From the NCBI GenBank assembly GCA_015039365.1, contig WION01000513.1:1-38198 (forward strand): a DNA stretch of 38,198 nucleotides, written 5' to 3'. The notes beneath the pieces were generated by a model that was not told where the DNA came from, searched no databases, and saw only the letters and a list, made by a program, of their open reading frames with translations. Origin of the DNA: Amanita rubescens. Its lineage: Eukaryota; Basidiomycota; Agaricomycetes; Agaricales; Amanitaceae. Below are positions 11,105 through 22,653 of the stretch, piece by piece (the first letter of the stretch is position 1; every line of letters starts with the position of its first letter). The position numbers and the translations under genes were made by a program.

Positions 11105-12898
11105 ATGTTTGAGCAGGTCCGCCAGCTACTCAATTTCATCACCAAGTCCGTCGACGATCTGGAGCAAGCATGTATCAAAAGCAATACTCAACTTCCCAGC
11201 CTTGATGAGCCCTTCCATCCGGCTTCTGAAGCATTCAGGGACAATCCAGCTGCCGCAGAGGCCATCAGTGTCATCAGTGCCGCTACTGTGCAACTGAATG
11301 CTATCGTATCGCCACCCCGAAATGTCCTGTACTACGCCGTGGGCGGAGTAAGTCCCAACGGTCTCGTCCTGCTATTCAAATCACTGAAGCCCCCCTAGCA
11401 TGTCAAATCAGCTGCCATCCGCACATGCTTAGAAGGCAGCGTAACAGAGATTCTCCGTGAAGCGGGACCAGATGTTAGTTCAATGGCATTTTCATTAGAT
11501 CTCTCAACCATTTGGGTAGGGATTACACATCAACGAAATCGCTACCAAGAACGATTTAGATGCGCAAAAGCTTGGTAGGGGATAATGCCGCGGCAGGAGA
11601 TACTTTTACTAGGAACTTGCGTTTCACAGCTTCGTGCCTGAGGATGTTGGCCACGCACCATATCTACCGTGAGGTGAAGCCGAACATCTTCGCAAATAAC
11701 CGAATTTCAAGCTTGCTTGATACCTCAAAACCATCATCGCAGAGTACGTGACACCACATCGCGCACTCTAAAAAGGTCTGATTGACGCTTGTAAAGCTCA
11801 ACTCGTAAACATGATGATACAAATGGAATCGCAGCCATTATGGGAGTTATGTTAGTTAACACAACCTTTGAAGTCAACATTAGGTAACTTACTGCCCGGT
11901 GCAAGGCTTGATGAACACTTTAAATCTTCTACATATTTCTGGGAGACCGTTAACGGTTCGAAGACCGACAAATCCGGTGAACCAGCTGATGCTTCATTCT
12001 CAAGGGTGATCGGCGATGGAAAGACTTATTGGGAGTGGCTCGAACAACCCGAGAATGCTTTTTATCAGCGCAGATTCGACACGAGCATGCGCGGCGTGCA
12101 GGCTCTCGCTACCACCGCGCCCATTTTATCAGGTAAACAAAGCTAGCAACAATTTTATGCGTACGAAAACTCAGTGGAAAATAGCTTACAACTGGAAGTC
12201 ACTTCCCCCTAACGCGTTGGTAGTCGATGTGGGTGGTGGTGTTGGAACAGCTTCGCTAGTTCTCGCGAGAGAATTTCCCGACTTGAAAATCGTGGTTCAG
12301 GATCGTCAACCTGCGATTGAGAATGGGGTTGATGTACGCATTTATCGGTATGGGCGAACAATTACTCACCGCCGTGTTGTAGATTTGGAAGAAAGAGCTG
12401 CCCGAGGCGCTGACGTCTAGTCGAGTCCAGTTCCAAGGTAAATACCCAACATAACTTTGGTGACCATGATCTAACACGACCACGCAGCTCATGATTTCCT
12501 CACTGTCCAGCCGCAGACGAACGCCTCTGTATTTTTCATCAAGAATGTATTGCACGACTGGTCGGACGAATATAGTTTGAAGATTTTGAAGCAACTGAGG
12601 GACGCGGCCACCCCAAACACGAAACTTATCTGCATGGAGATGATGGTGCCCTACGCGTGTCATGAAAGTGAAACGGACGAAGATAGTGCTGACGGTATCA
12701 GCGGTGCGGTGCATTTAAAAGCGCCCAACCCCCTCCTCGCCAATTGGGGCGTTGTGAACGATTTGCTCTACCTCGCTGACATCGCTGTACGTTTTTCTTG
12801 GCTTGACATCCTTCTCAAATAGTTGATATTATCGTGACAGATTCCGAGGCCGAATGAATATGAGGCTCGGTTTTATAACCCCAGACTGGCAGGGATTC
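11105..12898 (+). pseudogene. COMT-type O-methyltransferase copy 4, deletion and lost last exon
   Basis: The most diverged full-length copy. Exons 11105-11347, 11399-11473, 11520-11574 and 11630-11743 match the array plan. However, exon 4 is 114 nt instead of 124: about 10 bases are missing before the donor (DTSKPSSQ against DTLKPSAEIIAE), which puts the next exon out of frame. Later exons are open and well kept: YNWKSLPPNALVVDVGGGVG, then VLHDWSDEYSLKILK from 12487. After the exon 9 donor (about 12789) the expected ...NGQERT... exon is absent. The sequence after the next plausible acceptor reads only IPRPNEYEARFYNPRLAGIL before a stop at 12898-12900. It is either a pseudogene or a copy with a new short C-terminus and unusual splicing. 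Confidence 0.7.
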
Positions 12899-13151
12899 TG
12901 TAACGCGATTCTAAGACAACGGCAATTGCCGAGCCGCGACTTGCCAAGCTTGAACAAACAAACAAATCCCACCACAGTGCGCACCATCGTCTCCTCGCTT
13001 TCCTACAGCGCGCGCTTTGATTGTTTCATCAAGATGTTATGACTAGCTATAGCAAGCGACAATGTCCTACTGCACACTTTGGTTGATGGATCAAGAAGTG
13101 CTAATTTCATCTATAACTAGCTGCTTTTCTGTGTAACCTATTATCTATTTA

Positions 13152-14952
13152 TCAATCATCGATGGCCATCGGTTCATCGTTCTCTTTCTCTTCTTGAACA
13201 CTATCCGCATTCTTCCCTTTCTCCTTTTCTGCCACTTGAGTTCCTTGTGTGTGTGATGCTGGCGCCGCGCCCGTTGTGGTTGAGCTGCTACTTCCTGTAT
13301 CGGATGTTGTCTTTTATGCAATACGTGTACAAGCTCGTCCATACCTGGGTTTAAGTCGTTACCTTCCAGTCCGGAAGATGTCGCCCTCTTCTTGGGCGCT
13401 GTCGGTATCTCTTCTTCCTCCACGTAGGTAATCGTTCTCTTGAGCGTCGGACTGGTCGGCGCTTGCATGAGTTTCTTGATCCGCATGTTCGACGCTTGCG
13501 CCGATGTCTGTTGTTTTTTCATTTATCCATGTTACTACTGCTGTGCATGTGTTCTTACCTGCGCAAATGATGGATCTAGAAGAGTAAGACTTCGCAGAAC
13601 TGCTGACAGCTTGAAGCGGCCTTCCCGAATAGGAACAAGCGTCAGGGTTGCCTTCGCTTCAACGATGTCGCCAACACGGAATCTAACTGGCGAGATAGAT
13701 TCGTATCTGCCACAAACATGACAATCAGCTTCGGTATCCAGGATAGTCGTTGTGCGAACCTACTTTACCGCGCCTCCTTGCACTACATTTCTATTATGGT
13801 ATTTTACGACGTTCTGCTCCCCATGAAAAAATTCATGTCCAGCAAGTGCAGCTAGAATGCCAGATGGATCGACACCCGGCGCAAAAGGCACTGCTTCTTC
13901 TGCTGGCGATTCCCACCTTGGTGTAAAGTAGCGATTAGTTAAATGTATGCCGAGATAATTGTCGAATTTGTCGATAAACGTGCATTCGTCTATCTTATTT
14001 GCTGCTATGTGCCGATCGAATAAGGCCTGGACATCCATTATCGTCTCGAGACCTCGCTCGAATGTGTCCGTGCCACAGCCGGTGAGTGTAACACTTTGAC
14101 GCAAGAAGCGCTTGCGATTTTGCGTTGGTCGCCTATGTAATCCTATCAGTTTTGGTTTTATTCTAATGTTCACTGATTTTACCTGATTTCCTGCGTGAAA
14201 GGGGGTAAGTCTTGCTTCCAAATTATGCCCTGGATACTGACGACAAGCTCTTCCAGCTCTTTAGGATCTACCATTTCAATGTTATCCTTCTTGTGTACGA
14301 TATGCCATGTTTTGCTATCCGTATTGGATTGGTAAACTTTATACGATGATGCCCAATCCTTAAGCTAACGAAGTATCGAGTTAATCCACATATACACGAT
14401 GATGCCAGGATGCATAACATACCCTGGTTAGCTCGGCTAGTTGCACGCCTGCGCGGCGGAATGCGGCTCTTTCGATGGCAAGCTGCTCAAGCCGCTCGCC
14501 TGTAGCACTACATTAGTTTTTATGCCGCAGACTGTAGGAAATGCACGGACTTGCTGCTTTTGTGTCAAAGTTACTGTTCTGCATGTTCGCGTAGCCCTGG
14601 GTGTTGCAGGTGCTCGTCTTCAAAGGCGCAATCTATAACGAAAGTGCCTGCCTTCTCCCCGGTCTATTACTGCTATTGTAGTCGGCATCTTCTCCGTGCA
14701 CCCATCGCACGTCTCGATGGTTATGCGCCGACCCGAATTCTTCGTAGCATCGTTTGCCTAACTAGATAGATAGTAAGGGGTGCACGACTCGCCAGTTTGT
14801 TATCATTGCTCCATGTGGTATATTTCGATAACAGCAACTTCCCTGCCACTTCTTCGGGTGTAGGCTTGGCCTCTCGTTCTATTTCCAGAAGCAGTAGGTC
14901 TTGTGATGCCAATTTGTAGTCAGAAGCATTAGCACGCGCCTATTATCAGGGC
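13152..14952 (-). pseudogene. 3' part of an Agaricomycete repeat-family gene, separated from its 5' part by a hAT element
   Basis: Unknown function. On the minus strand a chain of spliceable exons reads, in order: ASQDLLLLEIEREAKPTPEE; TFVIDCAFEDEHLQHPGL; ERLEQLAIERAAFRRAGVQ; LKDWASSYKVYQSNTD...; a central exon (about 13765-14110) with FIDKFDNYLGIHLTNRYF and GHEFFHGEQNVVKY; FRVGDIVEAKATLTLVPI...VLRSLTLLDPSFAQ; and an acidic tail ending DEPMAIDD at stop 13152-13154. The VGDIVEA...VLRSL block is one I recall from large multi-copy families of mushroom genomes (inference from memory). The 3' exons look open. The 5' end of this segment stops at the hAT target site, and the upstream exons lie beyond the transposon. 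Confidence 0.6.
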
Positions 14953-14960
14953 GATGTGTT
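14953..14960. repeat. Target site duplication, left copy (hAT)
   Basis: GATGTGTT directly precedes the left terminal inverted repeat. An identical octamer follows the right end at 18952-18959. An 8-bp duplication is the hallmark of hAT insertion, and the perfect match suggests a fairly recent event. Confidence 0.92.
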
Positions 14961-17900
14961 TAGTGATGGGCACGGCCCGGCTTGGCCCGAAAGCCGGGGC
15001 TTAGGCTTGGCCAAGGGCGGCTCTGGCCTGGGAGAAATACAGGCCAGGCCCTGGGCCCTAACTTTGGCCGGCTCAAAGCCTGGCCCGGCTCAGGCCAGGG
15101 CCTGTAGTGATATTTGTAGGCCAAAGAAATATACCCAAAGAGAGTATAAATAATTGTAAAGAGAGTGTAAAGAGATTGTAAAGAGAGCGTGCCAAACAGA
15201 GGTCACGGTCATAACACATTCAGTTGCCAGTTGTTTTACGGTTACCTCAGACCTCTAGTACACGGTTACATATCATCTAATGAAAGTAATTCTACTTCTT
15301 CATCAACATGGCCCTCGTCATCCTCCAGATCATCAACCAGAGCATCCCATGATATGTCTGAGTCCTGCACAGTCTCGCCCACCTCTGTCGCAACTGATGG
15401 ATCATCATTGTCTCGGAATAGTAGATTACGTTTGATAAGACATTTGAGACATTGTAGAGCTTCTACAATGTCAGCTTTCAGTCGATTACGGCGCTTACTG
15501 ATTGTAATTCCAGCCGATGAGAAGGCTCGCTCGCTTGAAACAGAAGATGCCATGACCGAGAGGAAGTCATGGGCAAGTGAAGCCCAGACTGGATAGCGAG
15601 GGCCATTCAATCCCCACCACTGGACCACCGTCTGGTCTTCCATCAAGTAATCCCGGGAGTTTAGATAGGCGTTGAAGTCGTCAAGCCATGGCTTAGCAGC
15701 CTGTGTGAAATTTGAAGCTGAGGTTGTCGGTGTTGCACCACCAGTCAAGCCATCAACACCACTGCCACTATCATCATCAGACGACAGTTCTCGCATCAAT
15801 CGCTGCACCTTTTTGGATCTCGTATGTGGCATGATCCTTCCTTTCGCTAACCTCGGGGCAGGAGAATTTCTGTAAAGCAAGAGATATCGCTGCTTATACT
15901 ATAAATTCATCAGACATGGATAAAACGATTGAAAATTCAAACCGTACCATTTCTTCTGTATGCTCAAGGGCGTTCTTCGCCAATTCCTCGCCCCAGTATT
16001 TCCGTACATGCTCTATCTTCAGCGTCGGGTCTAGCACTGTCAGAGGTCAAAATCAGTATACTGTAGATATCAGAGTCATTTGTTAAATATATCGTACACA
16101 TTGCCATTATGTATGCATCAGAATCCGCAGACCGGTCATAGTAATCAATGATCTTATCAATCCCAGCATTAAGTCCATCCTGGAAATCAGCGTATTGCGT
16201 TCGGGAAAAGCGGGTAGACCAAGCCTTATGCAGCGCTTCGAGGGCAGGCAATGCCAAGTGAAGAGTGGGTCCTTGGTCACTCGAGAAAGCCTGTTGCGCT
16301 TTTTCAGCATGCTAGATTTCCGATTCCATCAGCAAGATAATTGCAAATGATTATGTGAACGTACACCCAGAAGACTCAATAAACGTCGAACACGATCCCA
16401 CTCTGTAAGACTGAGCTGCATTGTGAGCAGTTTCTGGGCCTTATTTGAGTCCTTTTCCTGTAATCCTAGACGTCGAACAAAGTAATCAACCTCGTCCTTT
16501 AATGACTCTGCCCGCTCTAACATAACATATGTTGATGACCACCGAACCTTCATATCCATCAACAATTGCTTCGGCCTTTTGCTGGGTATGTGGCCGTCTT
16601 CGTCTCTGAGCTGTATTCTCTTGAAGAGTTCCTTGCGTTGGGCTGACGAGCGTTCCTTTCATAAGTATATATCAGTGGGTTATGTGCTAAAAATAACTCC
16701 CACTGCTCTACCTTAACACAGATTGCGCGCACGAGACCCACCTCATCACGCTGAGTTCCACGGTGCTCAATGACAGTTTCCTCAGGGTTTGATGGATCAT
16801 AGTGATGTGATTTACTGTGAGCGGTGAGAAAGGCCTGCGTCGCGAGGTTGATGATGTGAGCATGACACCTACCAAAAAACGATCACAACGCTAGTCGAGA
16901 TGGGTTACTAACATTTCAACTCACCTCAGCCGTCGCTTCTGCCAGGGAAACTCCTGTTTTGTCACACCTTCTACATGGTGTGCGAACTCAGACATCATCG
17001 TGTCATTATTTGTTGCATTGTCGCATGTGACATAGCCAATCTGGGACATAATCAGCATTATCATGGGCCGGAAGCGAAGGATGGCTTACTTTATGAGTGA
17101 TTCCCATCCGTTGAACAACCTTAAATAATGTTTGTCCAAGCCGCTGGCCGTTATGTGCATTGTTGAGCCGGACAAACCCAAGGAGGGCCGTCTGCACCTT
17201 CCAGACACTCTGTGGACCCTCTTCAACCCATGATCCTGTCACGGCGAAGTATCCGTCAATGTTTGATGCCTGCCAGGCGTCACATGTTAAGTTAATTAAA
17301 CCCTTGACAGCATCGCTCTTTAAGTAATCGAAGACTTAGATCACCAATTTCACGTAAGAATGAGTAGAGTACCATACCAGCAAGTGCCGTCGTAGTTTCC
17401 TGAGATTTTCCTTGAAATGGTCGATCACTGCCGCACGCGATTGTTTCCGATTAGGAATCTTGACGCCCTTGGTGGCACTTGCTGCGACGTCAATCATTTC
17501 CTTGTACTTTGGATGCTCCAATGCTTGGATAGGCTTTGAAAATCATGAGCGTGAAAGCCGGAAGTAAAAGATTCGATACCGTACCTGATCGGTTGCAACT
17601 AGCCACTCAATAGCCACCTTGCAAAAACGGGAATCTGAATACGGGATAGTGGTATCCCGTTCACGCAGGTGGGCATCAAGCCGTTGCTGCGACTCCTTCA
17701 AGCTCTGAGCATCTTGTTTTCGCCGTTTTGAATCACGAGGAAGCATGGACGTAAAATTATTTGCTTGCGCCCATTGCTCGTAAGCGTCCTTTAAGAAATT
17801 CGCACCAGATAGTAATAATCTGAGCTTAGTTACGTACCCTATGCATAGAATCCATGTGCCGTCGCAGCGTAGTTACCTCACTAGTGAGCGGTACCGATTT

Positions 17901-18951
17901 TTTCAACTTCTTGCTGCAGGGTATTGTAAATCGTTAGTATTCATTCTTAGCTCATCAAGTTGACTTACGAGCATAGTTGGCAGTCACGGTATTTCTTCGA
18001 GTCATCATCATCCTTCAAGTATGGTTGGGTGAAGAAGTTCTCTACATCGCGAGTACGTTTTTCACGGCCAGATCGCCCTGATTCCACTTCGTCAAGATCG
18101 GTTACTTCAATATCTTTCAAGAACCTGTTCTCATCGAGTTCATCAAGCGCGATTGCATCTACACCGTCTCGATTATATTTTAGTTGACCGAAACAATACT
18201 CGGAATCACCTTTAGTCTGTGCTACTGATGTCACGGCATCATCCACAGCCTCTGAGTCTGCCCGTGGTCGCTTCTGGGCTGTAGAATCATCTTAAGTACC
18301 TGATCACTCGAATCAGATGCCTTACTTACATATGCGTGCCCTCCGCACCTCAACTCCATTGCCATCACCTATGGGTGCAGTAGTTTGGCTAGCGCTAACT
18401 GATGCGCTGACTGATGCGTTGACTGATGCGCTAACTGATGTAGTTGATGGCGAGGGTATACTGGTGGTGGTAGGTGTCAGACTAACATGAGTCTGATTGT
18501 CGAGCGTTGGCCGGCTTTCATGGCTTGCGTTAGCTTGAGCAGGCACTGCCACGGAACGGTGAGAAGATAAGGCAGGCACAGCCGCATTATCCGCGCTTCT
18601 CAGTTTGGACGATGGGAGTCCGGCCCGTCTTGGTCGTGCTGTTAGTCCGGCTTCTTCGATGTGTTCATCAGAGGGCACAGAGGTCACAGATGAGGCCATG
18701 GTGTAAAGTTTTGTATATCTAAGTGTTATCTGGTGGGATCACAGATAACATATCGAGGCTGAAAAACTATGTAGTATATATGTTCGGCAGTAGGTGCCGA
18801 AGCCGGGGCCTCACGGCCTGCCCAAGGCCTACAACCTCAAGAGCCAGGCCGTGAGCCCTCATGAGCCCACCATAAGGCCCAGCTCGGCTTAGCAAAAAGA
18901 CGGCCTGGCTCACACGGCCCAGGGCTTCGAGCCGGGCCTTGCCCATCACTA
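14961..18951 (-). mobile_element. Complete hAT-superfamily DNA transposon (3991 bp)
   Basis: Both ends carry a terminal inverted repeat starting TAGTGATGGGCA, followed by A/CGGCCCGGC, with one mismatch in the first 21 bases. The 8-bp flanks are identical. Inside each end lies a subterminal GC-rich zone of about 150-170 bp (14961-15120 and 18780-18951), full of GGCC, GGCCTGG and AGCCGGGGC motifs in opposite orientation, the usual place for transposase binding. A single multi-exon transposase gene fills the interior on the minus strand. With intact ends, target duplication and open transposase, the element is a candidate autonomous copy. Confidence 0.92.
15266..18699 (-). CDS. hAT transposase (BED finger, RNase H-like core, dimerisation domain)
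   Basis: Cut-and-paste transposase acting on the flanking inverted repeats. The ATG at 18697-18699 opens a serine/threonine-rich N-terminus. A BED zinc finger is split by an intron (CQLC in one exon; RRHMDSMH in the next, near 17830-17913). Then come IEWLVATDQPIQALEHPKY, the first catalytic Asp in TCDAWQASNIDGYFAVTGSW (about 17228-17312), the second in YVTCDNATNND (about 17010-17040), CHAHIINLATQAF, and the RW motif VRWSSTYVMLERAES (about 16500-16560). LLDPTLKIEHVRKYWGEEL is near 15970-16045. The C-terminal hAT dimerisation domain is YPVWASLAHDFLSVMASSVS followed by SERAFSSAG (about 15500-15610). Roughly ten exons, and every junction I tested keeps frame. It ends at 15266 within the element. 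It appears functional, though exact splice sites need RNA evidence. Confidence 0.88.
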
Positions 18952-18959
18952 GATGTGTT
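18952..18959. repeat. Target site duplication, right copy (hAT)
   Basis: GATGTGTT, identical to 14953-14960, directly follows the right inverted repeat. Confidence 0.92.
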
Positions 18960-19484
18960 CTTGTCGTGACGTTTTGTAGTTAGATGCCGGAGTGCGTGGC
19001 TATCAAGGCGCTGAGGTTCTATGATGAGCGCTCGCCTTCGTATTGATTAAAAGTGGGGTTGAATGATTATTTCCGCTGCAGCTCTGAGAATGATATGCGG
19101 GTGCGTTCGCTGTCATGCTTTGCATATACTGTGCTGATCTCCTTCTTTGCTCGAGAATCAATGCTATCAAAGGGGACGATCGATTGTAGACGCGACTGTG
19201 GCTCGGGGAAGATGTGGGCTCACTTGCTGTCATGCGTTAAGAGGGCATATCATATGTTCACATAGTGTGAACAACCGCTTCGAGTTCTTCTTGCTGCCAA
19301 TCGGAACGAAAGTTGTTGTAGACAAGAACAGTGCAATGATTGTTACCATGTTCCTTGCATGCCACTGAGGATAGGTGTAAGGACGATTTGAGCGTAGACG
19401 TAACTCTAGATCTGAGAAGACGTGGGAGCGCATTTGCTGCCACGTACCATGTCGTAAATTTCTAGGGTACCTGTCGTGAGTCAT
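18960..19484 (-). pseudogene. 5' part of the repeat-family gene split by the hAT element
   Basis: Minus-strand open stretches continue the gene on the far side of the transposon. A candidate ATG at 19482-19484 starts MTHDRYPRNLRHGTWQQMRS, then LRSNRPYTYPQWHARNM. The next homologous-looking stretch, NNHCTVLVYNNFRSDWQQEE, is in another frame. This fits a 1-base loss near 19345, because an intron there would be too short. Further in, DSRAKKEISTVYAKHDSERT (about 19095-19155) is also coding-like. Two stretches (about 19190-19260 and 19395-19460) resemble each other, suggesting an old internal duplication. I infer that this is the front of the gene whose 3' exons lie at 13152-14952. Joining the two is plausible but unproven. 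Confidence 0.4.
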
Positions 19485-19702
19485 ATTATTTTCTCAGGCA
19501 CCACCCGTTAACACGAGTCTTCTCTGCTGGATATAGTCATAGTCATACTGTGATCCAGTTGCCATGTCGCTCGGTACCACCAATCGCAGTTTGGGGTGTG
19601 GAATGGCTCCGGAGCGCTCTTATAACTTCATTCATCCTGGACAGTTTGTTCCTTCGCGTCTCATACTCGCCCTGCCATATTTTCCGGAGCCTAGTGCACA
19701 GT
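19485..19702. promoter_or_regulatory. Short divergent intergenic region
   Basis: About 220 bp separates the minus-strand gene start (19484) from the plus-strand gene start (19703). A CTTATAAC box lies at about 19618-19625. I see no other feature. Confidence 0.3.
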
Positions 19703-22330
19703 ATGCCACCCCGAGTAACAAAACGCGCCCCAAAAAAAGTTATATCGCCTGATTTCGTCGAGTAAGTGGGCCGATTTTTTTTTCTAGTCTTGAGCTGATC
19801 GTATAGTAGATTTTCAGATGCTGAGCAACCATCGGCTCTCGATCCTGCTGCTAGGTTCGTTTCATCTCTTTCTCGTTTTTGGTGTCATATACTTACTGCT
19901 ATTCGCTTGCAGTCGTTCTCCTACGAAAGCAACACCGGCTAAGCGCAAGACACGAAAGTCGAGCACCACCATCGTACAAGATGGTGATTCCTCGTTCGTC
20001 TAATTTAGCTGCCCATTTCGTGCCCACTTCTAACACAACTTTCTGCAGTCCCGACGTGCCGCTTTCCCATCAAATAAAAAAGCCGCGCGTCGCTACACCG
20101 CAGCCAAGTCCCCGGGCTGCTTCCCTCATCGTTCTTGAAAGTGATGACGGTGACCAAGGTGGATCTCCGAGTCCACCACCAAAACGATCGTATGTCGCGC
20201 TTTTTGATCTGGGTCGGGTATCCTTTTATTTACCTCTGCTTCTCCTAGGCGCAGGCCTTCAACCAAGTCTGCATATATGTCCCCTGCGTGCGTATCTTCC
20301 TTATCCTGCGCTTTTCCTCTGTACAAGTTTTTGCAGAACCAAAGGGCTCTCTGGCTCTTCGAAGGGTAGCTCGTCTATGGCGACTAGGAAGCAGCTTGTG
20401 CCTGGAGCAAAGTATGTAGTGCTTGCTCGTTTTGCCTTGATGTTCTGACTTTCTGCCTTGCAGATCGGAAAAAGCTAGCACCACGGTGCACAAAGCTGCC
20501 AAAGGAGAAAAAAAAGGCAGGACTACTAGTTTGCCGAACACTGACGATGCCACACCGTATGTCTTTTCCTCAGCTTTAGTAAACCACTGGTTGTAATACC
20601 ATTTTAACAGAGATACAACAAACGATGGGGATGCCGATGGCAGCGCCGAAAGCGACAGTTATGCGACTACCATTGAGCGCCGGCGACCAGTTTTGCATGG
20701 GAAAGGGAAAGGGCGAGCCCTTACGCCTGTTCATGCCGCAAAAGATAGCGATTCTGGCGACGTCTCTGATATTGTTGACCAACTCCCGAGCCCGGCGAAA
20801 GTGGTAAAACGGTAAGCAGCTTCGTTACCAGTTTTATTACCCACTAATTTGTGTTTGCGCCAGGGAGTCTGAAGATGAACCGCCTTTTACGCCCATGGCA
20901 TCTGCGCGTCGTCCCAAGCTGTGGGTTATATACCTTCTTTCGCAAGTTGAACTGCATTGAATGTGCATTAGTATTCCAGGGGATGCTTCCCCATCTCCAT
21001 CTATGCCTGCGAAACGCGCAGCGAATGCGAGCCGCAGCCGCAGCCAGTGAGTTCCCTTCTTAACTCTTGGCATTCTGCTGAGATACACACCAGGATCCTG
21101 TACCCTGCCGAATTCCGCGTTCCTGCTGACTCGGATTACGACGATCAAGAGGATGACTTTGAGCCGGTAGATACAGATTTAATGCCTTTGATCTTCCAAG
21201 ACATGAAGTTAAGGTTGGATTATGTTACTGCTCCTCCCCTCGTGTATGTGCTTATTTCTCCCTATCTATTGCCTACTGATTGTCATATATAATAGTTATG
21301 CAGAGATGCATTCTACGAACCAGTCAGGGAATAACCACCAGCTTGAGATGTACACGCCAGTTTGGGCTGCTTTAAAAACAGAGGACGATCCTTTGTGCCG
21401 CAGGTAATCGATTTACAAACTGGTCTCTAAAATAACTGAATATTGTATTATAAAGACGATTCCGGAATGCTGTGCGCTTCCAATCCTCTGGGCCATATAT
21501 CAATCCTGCGCGGGCATCCACTGATCTTGTCGCGCGCGAGAACGGTAGGATAGTGCTCGCAAATACAGGCGCGCCGGCCAACCGATGCCAAAATGCTGTC
21601 TTGTTAACGACGGGTGTCGTTACCGAATGTCAGCTTATCACGCCAGGCTATTTTGGGAGCAGCACTTCGTACTTGGCTCGCCGTATCAGCATATACCCAT
21701 TGCATACAGAACACCAGCGTGCTGCTTCCTTTATCGGCAATGTACTCAACCATGCGACTTATCTTGGTCCCCTTTACAATGGTGTTGTGTCGTTTTCGAC
21801 AAGGAGGGATGGGCCTGGCGGGAGCACTGCGGCAACATGTTCGCCACTTTTTATCTCAATGTACTTGTTGCTTGTTCTAATATTTCTTATGCAGCAACCC
21901 CTGCGACACCGACCCGCCGTGGCCGCCCTGCGCTGAAGTTGCGGCAGCAAGCTACGTCGACTTATCCGGGTTCTCGCGGGTTCAACGAGGCCGGTACGTC
22001 ATGCACATCTTACTACACCAGGCGAATTAGCAGCTGATTGGTTTACAAGTACCTATATACGATGCGCGCGGGAAGAGCGACTGGACATTTACTGCTGCTA
22101 ACATCGCGCAACTCGCGCAGCTGCCTTTATACAAGGGTGGCGCTTCCGACCCACCTCCTGATTCTCTTGTTACCGTGGGCTATGCTGTCGGCGAGTACAC
22201 CTTCACTATAAGCACAGCAAACTATGGCTCGCCTGTAGCCTCGCATAATGTACTCTTCGTCATCGTTATCGGGGATCTGGATAGGCCGCTGCTGGATGAC
22301 CTTTCTGAGCGCCTAGCCCCGTGTGCATGA
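19703..22330 (+). CDS. Unknown basic, disordered protein with a conserved C-terminal domain (628 aa, 15 exons)
   Basis: Not a named family to me. Exons: 19703-19761, 19810-19854, 19913-19993, 20049-20189, 20249-20287, 20337-20411, 20464-20556, 20611-20811, 20864-20920, 20972-21046, 21094-21243, 21296-21403, 21456-21838, 21895-21993 and 22050-22330. They total 1887 nt with no frame break. The N-terminal half is low-complexity and basic with nuclear-localisation-like runs (PPRVTKRAPKKV, TPAKRKTRKSS, AKGEKKGRT) and acidic patches (ESDDGDQ, DSDYDDQEDDFEP). The C-terminal half is ordered (PAEFRVPADSD; YTPVWAALKTEDDP; NAVLLTTGVVTEC; VPIYDARGKSDWTFT; SLVTVGYAVGEYTF; NVLFVIVIGD). I recall this C-terminal pattern from repeated mushroom proteins. 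Several acceptors were picked by frame. A nuclear role is inferred from composition only. Confidence 0.7.
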
Positions 22331-22413
22331 TCTTTTTCTTGCAGATATCTTGGCCCAGATCGCAAATTTTGCTCCAACTGTACATGGTTCTACATGTCTT
22401 GACCGTGCTCCCA

Positions 22414-22653
22414 TATTCTTGCCATTAACGTTACCACTGCCCCCTCTTGTCAACATATCGACATTCTTGCCATTATCGTTACCACTGCCCCCTCTTGTCA
22501 ACATATCGACATTCTTGCCATTATCGTTACCACTGCCCCCTCTTGTCAACATATCGACATTCTTGCCATTATCGTTACCACTGCCCGCTCTTGCCAACAT
22601 ATCGATGTTGATCATCGCTATTATCGCTACCGCTGTTCGCTCTTGTCAACATA
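22414..22653. repeat. 48-bp minisatellite, four good copies plus one degenerate
   Basis: Units begin at 22414, 22462, 22510 and 22558, with a diverged fifth from about 22606. Each is built of TTGCCATTATCGTTACCACT and CCCCTCTTGTCAACATATCG blocks. The middle copies are nearly identical, which points to recent slippage or unequal exchange. Read as plus-strand codons it would give a 16-residue LPLSLPLPPLVNISTF repeat, but both strands stay open, so this is not evidence for coding. Confidence 0.9.

Noticed and set aside
13440..13721. Plus-strand 93-codon frame
   Set aside because: It is antisense to the exons carrying the VGDIVEA block, which splice and read well on the minus strand.
22414..22653. 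CRISPR-like regular repeats
   Set aside because: Units are directly adjacent with no unique spacers, and the organism is a eukaryote. It is a minisatellite.
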